Positions 7,657-14,801 of a stretch of DNA of 64,000 bases are shown one piece after another. This DNA comes from an uncultured delta proteobacterium (GTDB taxonomy: Bacteria > Desulfobacterota > Desulfovibrionia > Desulfovibrionales > Desulfovibrionaceae). Under the pieces are notes generated by a model, which was given only the letters and a program-made list of their open reading frames with translations, searched no databases and was not told the origin of the DNA. The position numbers and the translations under genes are program-made. Positions within the stretch are counted from its first letter, which is position 1; each line of letters begins with the position of its first letter. The stretch covers positions 2,411,625-2,475,624 of the forward strand of contig LT599018.1 in the NCBI GenBank assembly GCA_900079685.1, in the 5' to 3' direction.

Positions 7657-8691
7657 CTACTGCAACAAAGTTTTATAGTCCTTGCCCAGGAGCGCGATCA
7701 CGCTATCCAGAACGCCCTTGCCCGGCCTGTCATAGTTCTTTTCCCACATGCTCTTCACAGCGGCCTTGAAGGGAGCCAGTTCCGCTTCCGTGTACTGGCG
7801 CACCTTCACGTTGTCTTTCGTCTCCAGGCTGACCATGACCTCGGCATTGAGTTTCTTCTCAATCTCGCGGCCCTGGCGGACAAAGTCCTTCATGCATTCG
7901 TCGAAAATCGCGCGAAGGTCGGCGGGAAGGCTGTCAACCCACTGCTTGTTCACCGTCGGAAGATGGAAGTGCGCCGTAGCGCGGATAATGGCCAGGTGGT
8001 CGATGACTTCGCAGAACTTGTCGGTCTTGTACAAGGTGGTCGCGGTCAGCATGCCGTCAACCGTGCCCTGCTGCTGGGCGGTATACAGTTCACCGTAAGC
8101 GACAACCGTGGGGCTGGCGCCGAGCGCGCTGACAAGGCCCATCTGCATGTCCGTGGCCATGGTGCGGATCTTGAGCCCTTTGAGGTCGGCGGGGGTGTTG
8201 ATGGGGCCCTTCTTGGTGCCGATGGAGAGCCAGCCCTTCACGAAACCGTCGTACACGACGACGCCGGCGTCACGTTCCAGCACTTTTGACCATTCCTTGG
8301 CAAGGTCGGAGTCGAGGACCTTGTATATTTCCTCCCAGTCAGTGAACAGGTAAGGAAATTCAAAAATGCTGTACTGAGGAATATTCGCCATGGCGGACAA
8401 AGTATGCGTGGGAATCGGCACCAACTGCACCGTGCCCTGACGCACGATCTCCCCAAGCTCGGTGTCGGATTGGGCCATGGATTTGCCCATGTACACCATG
8501 GCTTTGATCCGCCCGCCGGATTTTTCCTCCAGAATTTTTTTCAAATACTGCAGAGCCGTTTCACCCGCGTCACCTTTGGTGCCGATGTGGGCCATCTTGA
8601 ACTGGAATGTTTGCGCGGTCATGCCGGGAACCGCAAGGGCCAACACGATAAACAGACTAAGCGTCAACGTGAAAAAGTGTTTACAATGCAT
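7657..8691 (-). CDS. dctP: TRAP transporter periplasmic solute-binding protein
   Basis: A 344-residue DctP-family protein. ATG 8691 is supported by GAGGAG and by the signal peptide it starts (hydrophobic core LTLSLFIVLALAV, cleavage after MTAQ or nearby); the longer frame to 8775 is rejected. The mature protein shows LKGLKIRTM, containing the conserved arginine that binds substrate carboxylates in this family, and VDGMLTATT. The ligand is therefore probably an organic acid, but it cannot be named. It is first in the operon behind a sigma-54 promoter. Confidence 0.92.
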   Translation of the reverse strand: MHCKHFFTLTLSLFIVLALAVPGMTAQTFQFKMAHIGTKGDAGETALQYLKKILEEKSGGRIKAMVYMGKSMAQSDTELGEIVRQGTVQLVPIPTHTLSAMANIPQYSIFEFPYLFTDWEEIYKVLDSDLAKEWSKVLERDAGVVVYDGFVKGWLSIGTKKGPINTPADLKGLKIRTMATDMQMGLVSALGASPTVVAYGELYTAQQQGTVDGMLTATTLYKTDKFCEVIDHLAIIRATAHFHLPTVNKQWVDSLPADLRAIFDECMKDFVRQGREIEKKLNAEVMVSLETKDNVKVRQYTEAELAPFKAAVKSMWEKNYDRPGKGVLDSVIALLGKDYKTLLQ

Positions 8692-8784
8692 GTTCCACTC
8701 CTCGTGATAGGGGGTTTTCGCGCACACTGCGCAACGATGGTCTGTGTCGCCTTTTTTACGACCTGTGATGTCCAATGCCGGGAT

Positions 8785-8800
8785 TGCCGCACCCTTGCCA
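8785..8800 (-). promoter_or_regulatory. Sigma-54 (-24/-12) promoter for the dctP operon
   Basis: The minus strand reads TGGCAAGGGTGCGGCA, with the invariant GG and GC ten bases apart and close agreement to TGGCAC-N5-TTGCA. Transcription would start near 8774, leaving a leader of about 83 bases before dctP. The operon also encodes a sigma-54 activator, which supports the call. Confidence 0.75.
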
Positions 8801-8825
8801 TGAAAAAGAGCGGCGCGCGGGAATG

Positions 8826-8880
8826 TGCCATTTTGGCAGCATCAATTAAAAACATGCCAAAATGGCATGCCAAAACGACA
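8826..8880. promoter_or_regulatory. Palindromic upstream activator sites (TGCCA-N3-TGGCA)
   Basis: Two perfect copies of TGCCA-N3-TGGCA occur at 8826-8838 and 8855-8867, with a weaker third (TGCCA-N3-CGACA) at 8868-8880 and another half-site at 8881-8885. They lie about 25-85 bases upstream of the sigma-54 promoter, where enhancer-binding proteins dock. The likely ligand is the Fis-type HTH of the regulator at 369-2420. Confidence 0.6.
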
Positions 8881-9162
8881 TGCCATAGCTATGCCGCAGC
8901 ATTCCGATACTCCAGAATCCTGTGCTTTTCGCTCTATTATGCCCATGGTAGTGCCTGTTTCCGTTTTCTGAAGAAAAAATCACTCTGATTATTTGCAAAG
9001 AGCATGCACAATATCGACCCTCCCGCCGGAATTGCCCCCAAGTTGTGCGCACCGGCCGGAATACGCAACGGCGGAAGGAACGGCGTCGTACCGGTTGTTC
9101 CATCATGGCAGAGCTCTGGGCAATGCTGCGTTTCTTTCTTTTCCATGCGGGAATGGTGTGGG

Positions 9163-9203
9163 GAAACAAAAAGTGGTTATATGCGCTATACATATAACCA
9201 CTT
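9163..9203 (-). terminator. Terminator of the tRNA-Val gene
   Basis: Thirteen-base perfect arms (AAGTGGTTATATG at 9171-9183 and its complement at 9191-9203) are followed on the minus strand by TTTTTGTTT. The hairpin begins nine bases past the tRNA 3' end. Confidence 0.85.
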
Positions 9204-9211
9204 AATTTTTA

Positions 9212-9287
9212 TGGTGGGCGGTGAGGGGCTCGAACCCCCGACCCTCGGCTTGTAAGGCCGATGCTCTACCAACTGAGCTAACCGCCC
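9212..9287 (-). tRNA. tRNA-Val (anticodon TAC)
   Basis: A 76-base gene with an encoded CCA. It folds as a standard cloverleaf: acceptor GGGCGGT pairing with ACCGCCC, D-arm AGCTCAGTTGGTAGAGC, anticodon stem CGGC/GCCG around loop CTTACAA (anticodon at 9252-9254 on the plus strand), and T-loop GTTCGAGCC. It reads GTA and, by wobble, other valine codons. Its 3' part is duplicated at 61-115, so the locus appears to have been an integration target. Another hairpin (9294-9327) lies upstream in its leader. Confidence 0.97.
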
Positions 9288-9419
9288 GCGTGAGGTTCCG
9301 GCACGCGCCAAGGCGCTCGCCGGAACCGGTTCTTTAGTGCATCGGGGCGTATCCGTCAAGCGTTCCGGGCTGGCGGGTTCCCGGTCTCGCCGTTCCGTTC
9401 CCGCGCTTTCCGGCGGCCC

Positions 9420-9574
9420 TTAGAGCTTATTCATAAATAAGTGGAGCGTGAGCCGAGGACGAGGAAAAAACCATTTTTGCGGAAGGAATGTACTCTAATG
9501 GTACTTGACTGGAGCAAAAATGGTTTTTGACGAAGTAGTCGGCCACGATACGCTTATTTATGGATAAGCTCTTA
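9420..9574. mobile_element. MITE-like palindromic element
   Basis: Terminal inverted repeats GAGCTTATTCATAAATAAG and GAGCTTATCCATAAATAAG (18 of 19 matching) bound about 149 bases, with TTA on each side (9420-9422 and 9572-9574) as a possible target duplication. Inside, a second perfect 15-base inverted pair (AAAAACCATTTTTGC at 9466-9480 and its complement at 9514-9528) and a small GTAC hairpin make the whole element an extended palindrome. It has no coding capacity. The right TTA supplies the stop codon of the neighbouring gene. Ends and a TNA-type target resemble non-autonomous derivatives of some IS5-family elements, but the parent is unidentified. Confidence 0.75.
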
Positions 9575-10441
9575 TTCCTTCACGATATTCTTTGCTATCT
9601 CCGCCAGCGGCAGCGCTTCCATGCGCGGCTCCTCCCAGCCCAGGGCCGCGGCTATGGGTTTGTTTTCCGCCAGCCAGCCGATGCTCGCGGCAAAGGCCTC
9701 GGTATCGTGCGGTTCCAGGGTGGCGGTAACGCTCTTGCGCCGCGCGTCCAGCTTCGCGAACAGGGCAGCGTACGGCACCGCCCCCTTGCCCAGCCCGAGA
9801 TGCTGGTCAAGGGAGCCGTCATTGTCGTGCAGATGCAGGTGCAGCGCAAAGGGGCAGAACGCGTCAAGCCACGGGTCCAGTTCGGCGGGGGCGCTTTTTC
9901 CGGCAAAGGAGCGCCAATGCCCCACGTCGAAACAGACGCCGATCAACGGGCCGGAGGCGGCTTCCCCTTGCAGGGTGGCCGCCAGCACGGCTATGGCGTC
10001 CGGCGAGGTTTCGTAGGTGTTTTCCAGAAACAAGGGCGCGCCGGCTATTTTGGGCAGTTCCGGCCAGATGGCGCGGGAGGTTTCCAGCCAGCGGTCCAGC
10101 TCCTTCTCTCTCTGATTGGTCCGGTAATACGGGTGGCCTATCATGTGCCGAGCGCCGTATATGCCCGCCAGTTCCGCGCCGCGCCGCAGGTCGTCCCTGG
10201 CCCGGGACGCCCTGGCGTCATCCGGGTCGCCCGGATCCACGCCCCAGAAAGGCAGATGCACGGAACAGGCCAGGCCCGCGTCGCGGAACCGCGCGGCCAT
10301 GTCTTTGTGCCAGGCGTCGGGCAAGGCGATGGACGCGGCGTCCAGGCCGAACTCCGGCGCGACGCGGCCGTTCACGAACCAGCCGCTCCAGGCGGGCTGC
10401 GCGTGTATCCAGCGCGCGGGAAGATTGACATAACACGGCAT
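9572..10441 (-). CDS. Xylose-isomerase-like TIM-barrel family protein
   Basis: A 289-residue protein resembling sugar-phosphate isomerase/epimerase (AP-endonuclease 2 superfamily). Visible features are SVHLPFWGVDPGD, ARHMIGHPYY, LFLENTYE, the metal-site-like GVCFDVGHW and ALHLHLHDNDG. These histidine, glutamate and aspartate positions fit the divalent-metal site of the family. ATG 10441 has AGGAGA seven bases upstream; the longer frame to 10537 is not supported. The stop codon lies in the right flank of the MITE-like element, so insertion may have altered the last residues. The substrate is unknown. Confidence 0.8.
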   Translation of the reverse strand: MPCYVNLPARWIHAQPAWSGWFVNGRVAPEFGLDAASIALPDAWHKDMAARFRDAGLACSVHLPFWGVDPGDPDDARASRARDDLRRGAELAGIYGARHMIGHPYYRTNQREKELDRWLETSRAIWPELPKIAGAPLFLENTYETSPDAIAVLAATLQGEAASGPLIGVCFDVGHWRSFAGKSAPAELDPWLDAFCPFALHLHLHDNDGSLDQHLGLGKGAVPYAALFAKLDARRKSVTATLEPHDTEAFAASIGWLAENKPIAAALGWEEPRMEALPLAEIAKNIVKE

Positions 10442-10719
10442 TATCTGTCTCCTTTCGCCTCCGGCGCTGCGGCGCCGGAACCAAGCGCGTAGCACAGTTT
10501 TCCATGCGACCGCAACCGCTATCAAACGGTTGCGCAACCCCGGAGCGGTGCGCCGGTGAGTGCATCCATATATGTGAAAGACTCTAAAGCCCGGCGATAA
10601 TCAGCCGAACAGCATACTGATTTTTTTGCTGCAATTACATCCAGTGCCGTCCTGTTGTTTCATTATCCCGAATGATGTAGGATACACATCGGCTACACAC
10701 GGCAGAATGCGGAGGATCC

Positions 10720-11679
10720 ATGACACAGGAAATCAGCGTGCTTGACGCTGCTTCCAACGAGTTGGAAATCATCGAGTTTTACATCGAGGAAGTTCTGGCC
10801 GACGGCAGCAGATACACGAGCTATTTCGGCATGAACGTGGCGAAAGTGCTCAGCATTATCCGCCGCCCTGTCGTGACCGGGGTTCCCGGCAACCACCACC
10901 CGGCGGCCCTGGGCACGTTCAACCTGCGCGGCAGGGTGCTGCCCCTGGTGGATCTCGCCATGTGGCTCGGTAAAAAAACCGAGGTGAACGACAACTGGAA
11001 GGTCATTGTCACGGAATTCGCGGGGTGGACCACGGCGTTCCTCGTTTCCGGGGTTACCCGCATCCACCGCATGACCTGGAGCCAGGTGGAACCGCCCGGC
11101 AAGCACCTGCAAACCTTCAGCCACGACTGCATCACGGGCGTCGTGCGGTTTGAGAACCGCATCGTGTTCCTGCTGGACATGGAACAGGTCATCTCCAGCA
11201 TGAACCCCAAACTCAGCATGGAAGCCCAGACCGAACACGTCGACGCCGCCGGCATCGGGGAAGGCTACACCATCCTGATGGCCGACGACTCGGCCTCCGT
11301 CCGCCATACCATTGCCAAGGCCCTGGCCAGGGCGGGGTTCACGGTCATCCAGACCACCTGTGGCCGGGAAGCCTGGGACGAGCTTGTGGACATCAAAAAA
11401 ACCGCGGCTGCTGAAAACAAACCCCTCACGGAGTTCGTGAACCTTATCATCTCGGACATTGAAATGCCGGAAATGGACGGCCACGCCCTGACCCGGAAAA
11501 TCAAGGACGACCCGGAGCTCAAAACGCTGCCGGTCATCCTGTTCTCCTCCCTCATTTCCGAGGTGGTGCTCGAAAAAGGCCGCCAGGCGGGCGCGGACGC
11601 CCAGCTCTCCAAGCCGGACCTGCCCGAACTCGCGCTGCGCGCGGGCAAGATAATCAAGGAATTCCAGGGCGGAAAGTAA
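10720..11679 (+). CDS. cheV: Chemotaxis coupling protein CheV (CheW plus receiver)
   Basis: A 319-residue protein with an N-terminal CheW-like domain (about 15-165; motif FNLRGRVLPLVDLAMWLG) and a C-terminal response-regulator domain (about 185-310). The receiver has the acidic pair in MADDSASVR, the phospho-acceptor aspartate in IISDIEMPEMDG and the conserved lysine in LSKPD. CheV couples chemoreceptors to CheA and is adjusted by phosphorylation. GGAGG precedes the ATG. It stands alone between unrelated genes and is followed by a strong terminator. Confidence 0.93.
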   Translation: MTQEISVLDAASNELEIIEFYIEEVLADGSRYTSYFGMNVAKVLSIIRRPVVTGVPGNHHPAALGTFNLRGRVLPLVDLAMWLGKKTEVNDNWKVIVTEFAGWTTAFLVSGVTRIHRMTWSQVEPPGKHLQTFSHDCITGVVRFENRIVFLLDMEQVISSMNPKLSMEAQTEHVDAAGIGEGYTILMADDSASVRHTIAKALARAGFTVIQTTCGREAWDELVDIKKTAAAENKPLTEFVNLIISDIEMPEMDGHALTRKIKDDPELKTLPVILFSSLISEVVLEKGRQAGADAQLSKPDLPELALRAGKIIKEFQGGK

Positions 11680-11701
11680 CCGCTTTTGCAACGCAACAAT
11701 G

Positions 11702-11737
11702 AAAAGGCCCGCTGTTTTCACGGCGGGCCTTTTCGTT
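11702..11737 (+). terminator. Terminator after cheV
   Basis: GGCCCGC (11706-11712) pairs with GCGGGCC (11723-11729) across a ten-base loop, flanked by AAAA and followed by TTTTCGTTTT. Confidence 0.88.
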
Positions 11738-11905
11738 TTCCGCCCTGCGCCGCAGGGACCTCATATGCCGCCAACGGCGGATCTGTTTTTTTGACGATTT
11801 GCTGCAACAATTTTTTACATTTGGTTCACACTTGCTTTATACCCGCCCGGTAAAAGGGAATCGTGAACGGATTTACCCGCTCACGACGAGTATTCGAGGT
11901 GACAT

Positions 11906-12136
11906 ATGCATGCAACGGTAATGAAGCCGCTAACCAGACTGGCGCTGTATCTGTGCATCGCGCTGTTCGCTCTCTCCGCCGCCGGGTGCCACTGGCCGAG
12001 GCACGGCCACGCCTCAAGAGGATATTCGCACCACGGATACAGGTCCGCGCCGCCCAGGCACGCGGCGCCCCATTCCGGGTGGCGTCACGGGGGGCCGTCC
12101 CACGGGCATTCACGCCCGACGCATTCCAGGCGGTAA
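11906..12136 (+). CDS. Small His/Arg-rich lipoprotein
   Basis: A 76-residue protein with a lipoprotein signal: basic start, hydrophobic LALYLCIALFALSA and lipobox SAAGC. The mature part of about 48 residues is dominated by histidine, arginine, serine, proline and glycine (for example HGHASRGYSHHGYR), suggesting metal binding or surface charge rather than an enzyme. GAGGT precedes the ATG at 11906. No family was recognised. Its GC-rich mature region also reads open in another frame (11863-12159), but only this frame has a signal peptide. Confidence 0.7.
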   Translation: MHATVMKPLTRLALYLCIALFALSAAGCHWPRHGHASRGYSHHGYRSAPPRHAAPHSGWRHGGPSHGHSRPTHSRR

Positions 12137-12162
12137 CGTCCGCGCCCCGCTATCGGTGATGA

Positions 12163-12202
12163 CGAACAGCCAGCCCACGGCACGCCGTGGGCTGGCTGTT
12201 CG
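12163..12202. terminator. Bidirectional hairpin between convergent genes
   Basis: A 40-base near-perfect palindrome (18-base arms beginning CGAACAGCCAGCC) lies between the lipoprotein gene and the PqiC-like gene, which converge here. It has no long T-run, so termination efficiency is uncertain. Confidence 0.65.
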
Positions 12203-12228
12203 CGCGCGTCCGTTTTTTCTCCCGGCGT

Positions 12229-12870
12229 TTATTTCTTTTTACCGTCCGCCGCCAGATCGGTTTCCAGGGTGGTCACCGTCCATTCCGTCATCTGGGCCAG
12301 GGTTTTGGTCATGGCCTGCCCGAACGCCGCCACAAAGGAATCCAGGGTGTTGTCCCGGCACGGCTCTTCCATCCGGACCAGACGGCGGGCAATAACCTTG
12401 CCCGTATCCGACCGGACCAGGGAAAACACCATGGCGGTATCGACCACGGGCAAGACGTTCTCATGGTCATAGCGCAGGAAGAACCGCCGGATGTCCGTGG
12501 AAAGCCGGTATTTCTGGTCCAGACTGCTCTCTTCCCAGCCCACGCCCGCGAGGCGCTGGGTGGATTCCAGGGCGTCCACGACCTGGCGCTGCACAATGGC
12601 CTGAACCGGGGTTACCCATTTGGCCGAGTCCAGCGCGCGGACCTCGTAGCCGTTCATGAGGGCCAGGATGCGGTCCGAACTGGGGGTGCCGTCCACGGCG
12701 GGCCTGGTCACCAGCAGCTGCACGGGCAGCCGCCCGGCCTGGGAGGGCTGAGGCAACTGGGAGGGTAAAATCACGCTGACCATGGGCGGGCCAGGGTCCA
12801 GCAGGGCGCACCCGGCGGGACACAGCAAAAGAAGGCTCAACAAGACTATATGGAATGCTCTGCGGATCAT
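12229..12870 (-). CDS. PqiC/YmbA-like ABC transport auxiliary lipoprotein
   Basis: A 213-residue lipoprotein (signal ending LLLLCPAGC, lipid-modified cysteine near residue 21) with the layout of the ABC-transport auxiliary component (DUF330/PqiC) family: QLLVTRPAVDGTPSSDRI followed by a region about a C-terminal strand and helix. In MCE systems this outer-membrane lipoprotein works with the periplasmic MCE protein to move phospholipids. It overlaps the mlaD-like stop by four bases and is the last gene of the leftward mlaE-mlaF-mlaD operon, which supports the call. Confidence 0.8.
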   Translation of the reverse strand: MIRRAFHIVLLSLLLLCPAGCALLDPGPPMVSVILPSQLPQPSQAGRLPVQLLVTRPAVDGTPSSDRILALMNGYEVRALDSAKWVTPVQAIVQRQVVDALESTQRLAGVGWEESSLDQKYRLSTDIRRFFLRYDHENVLPVVDTAMVFSLVRSDTGKVIARRLVRMEEPCRDNTLDSFVAAFGQAMTKTLAQMTEWTVTTLETDLAADGKKK

Positions 12871-13784
12871 GGCACTGAAAACTCCGGTACGGGGTTGCCG
12901 AGCAGGAATCTGCGCGGGTCGCTCTCCAGCTTCTGGGTAAGGGAGGAGAGGTGGGTCATCAGCTGCCGGGCCTCCACCAGGAGGCGGTGCAGCTCTTCCA
13001 CGCTGTCGCGGGAGAAACGGGACAGGCCCGGCTCGACGGACCCGGCCATGTTCCCGAGTTGGACGGAAGCTTTGTCGAAAGATTTGGCCGCGCTGCGGAT
13101 ATCTTTATCCACCAGGGTCTGGGCGCTGGCCATGAATTTTTCCAGCCGCTTGCCCGATTCGGCGAAACTCTGGCCCGCGTCGCCGAACCCGGCCATGCCC
13201 TTGCCTATGCTGTCCTTGTTCTGGGCCAGCGTTTCGGCGATTTCCGTGACCGCGGTCAGCAGTTTGCCGAAGGATTCGGTATTTTCCGGCGAGATGAGCT
13301 GGTTCGCCCGCTGCACGACCTCGTCAAGCGACGCCAGGATGGAGGGCACACTGTTCATGATTTCCTGGAGCTTCGAGGGGCGGGCGGGGATGCGCTCGAT
13401 CTGCTCCGGGATGTCGGCAAGCAGGGGGCTGTCCGCCGAGCCGCCGGAAATGGCCACGATGCTCATGCCCGTGACGCCCTGCGGTTCAAGCGTGGCCTGG
13501 GAATTCTGCCGGATGGGGGCATCCGCCGCCACCTGCACGCGCACGATCACCTGGCCCGGGTCCGCCGGGCTGACCTTGATCGCCGAGACCTGGCCTATGC
13601 GCACCCCTTCAAGCGAGACCGCGCTGCCCGTGGAAAGACCCGCGACGCTCTGGCGGAAAACTACTTCATACTCGCGCAGGTCGCCTTTGGAGTTCTTGGC
13701 CGCCCACAGCACGAACAGCAGCGCGGCCGCGACGACCAGCAGCGAGAACGCGCCCACAACCACATAACTGGCTTTTGTTTCCAT
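12867..13784 (-). CDS. mlaD: MCE-domain lipid-transport protein (MlaD-like)
   Basis: A 305-residue protein with one N-terminal membrane anchor (YVVVGAFSLLVVAAALLFVLWAA), an MCE domain (about 37-120; GLSTGSAVSLEGVRIGQVS) and a long helical C-terminal region. Bacterial MCE proteins form hexameric periplasmic rings that carry lipids between membranes. It is longer than E. coli MlaD (183 residues), as is common in Desulfobacterota. It is downstream of the ATPase gene and overlaps the lipoprotein gene. Confidence 0.87.
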   Translation of the reverse strand: METKASYVVVGAFSLLVVAAALLFVLWAAKNSKGDLREYEVVFRQSVAGLSTGSAVSLEGVRIGQVSAIKVSPADPGQVIVRVQVAADAPIRQNSQATLEPQGVTGMSIVAISGGSADSPLLADIPEQIERIPARPSKLQEIMNSVPSILASLDEVVQRANQLISPENTESFGKLLTAVTEIAETLAQNKDSIGKGMAGFGDAGQSFAESGKRLEKFMASAQTLVDKDIRSAAKSFDKASVQLGNMAGSVEPGLSRFSRDSVEELHRLLVEARQLMTHLSSLTQKLESDPRRFLLGNPVPEFSVP

Positions 13785-13904
13785 TCAATCCTCCGTGGCA
13801 GGGGGATGATCCCCCTGCACCCTCGATAGGGACGCGCGTGCGTTGCGGTTCCTTGTCAAGCCGTGCAACGCGCCGGGCTCTCGATTCCTGTTTCGTCTCC
13901 CCCG

Positions 13905-13999
13905 CCCCCCCTACCGGGATAAGGAGGGTGGGGGTCCGGGGGAGGAGGCACGGCCTCTGCGAGGAACCTCAAGGGGTCACCCCTTGTGGTTCCCTCCCC
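13905..13999. repeat. GC-rich 3'-end hairpin repeat, copy 1
   Basis: A copy of the family with core GGTAAAGGAGGG..GGGGTCCGGGGGA..GGAACC, loop, GGTTCC..TCCCCC. Its right arm lies inside the last codons of the mlaF-like gene. Other copies are at 28933-29005, 29085-29135, 46128-46181, 62118-62200 and 63925-64000. Confidence 0.7.
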
Positions 14000-14801
14000 C
14001 GGTTCCGCAATCCTTTTGCGTAACCGCGCGGCCTCTGGGGCCGTTGAAATATTCCTGAATCCAGGGGTACGGGTTCTTGGTCAGTTCCGCAATGGTTCCC
14101 GTGGCGTAAATATGCTTTTCCGCGAGCACGGCTATCCGGTCGCAGACGGCGTGGAGGGAATCCAGATCGTGCGTGACCATGCAGACGGTAAGGCCCAACG
14201 TATCCCGCAGGCTCAGCAGCAACTCGTCGAACGCCGCCGCGCCGAGCGGGTCGAGCCCTGCCGTGGGCTCGTCCAGGAACAGCAACGCGGGGTCAAGGGC
14301 AAGGGCCCGCGCGAGCCCGGCGCGTTTGCGCATGCCGCCGGAAAGCTCCGAAGGGAACAGCGTGGCGGCTTTGGGCGGCAACCCGACCATGTGGATTTTC
14401 ATGGCCGCGATTTCCCGCATGAGGCGCTTTGAGAGCGAGGTGAATTCCCGCAAGGGCGCTTCGATGTTTTCCTCCACGGTCAGGGAAGAGAACAGGGCGC
14501 CGTCCTGGAAGAGGACGCCCCATTGGCGGCGGATGCGCTGCCAGTCTTCGTCCGTGGCGCTCTTGAGGTTGGCGCCCATGACCGATATCTCCCCGGCCTG
14601 CGGCGGCCGCAGCCAGAGAATGGCCCGGAGCAGCACGGATTTACCGGCCCCGGACCCGCCGATCAGCCCGAGGATCTCGTTCTTGTAGATGTCCAGGTCC
14701 AGGTTTTCATGGATCACGTTGGGGCCGAAGCTGTTGGAGACCCCGCGCAGCGAGACCGCAACCTCCCTGGCGGGCGTTATTTTTTCCGTAACGGCGCTCA
14801 T
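13977..14801 (-). CDS. mlaF: ABC transporter ATPase of the Mla lipid system (MlaF-like)
   Basis: A 274-residue ABC ATPase: Walker A GGSGAGKS (about 39-46), signature LSGGMRKRAGLARAL, Walker B ALLFLDEPTAGLD and a switch histidine in VTHDLDSL. LSGGMRKRAGLARAL is typical of the Mla/Ttg2 branch. It energises lipid movement with the permease upstream, whose gene it overlaps by four bases. The last dozen residues (DCGTGGGNHKG) are encoded by a dispersed GC-rich repeat, so the native C-terminus has probably been replaced or extended. Confidence 0.9.
   Translation of the reverse strand: MSAVTEKITPAREVAVSLRGVSNSFGPNVIHENLDLDIYKNEILGLIGGSGAGKSVLLRAILWLRPPQAGEISVMGANLKSATDEDWQRIRRQWGVLFQDGALFSSLTVEENIEAPLREFTSLSKRLMREIAAMKIHMVGLPPKAATLFPSELSGGMRKRAGLARALALDPALLFLDEPTAGLDPLGAAAFDELLLSLRDTLGLTVCMVTHDLDSLHAVCDRIAVLAEKHIYATGTIAELTKNPYPWIQEYFNGPRGRAVTQKDCGTGGGNHKG

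Larger units (their letters stand above)
8692..9162. other. Gene-free region upstream of dctP
   Basis: About 470 bases without a supportable gene. The half nearest dctP holds the sigma-54 promoter and its putative activator sites. The rest (about 8890-9162), nearest the tRNA, contains no integrase fragment or other gene that I can recognise. Confidence 0.6.

Noticed and set aside
9004-9255. A plus-strand frame ending in VGGEGLEPPTLGL
   Set aside because: It is the antisense translation of the tRNA-Val gene and its terminator.
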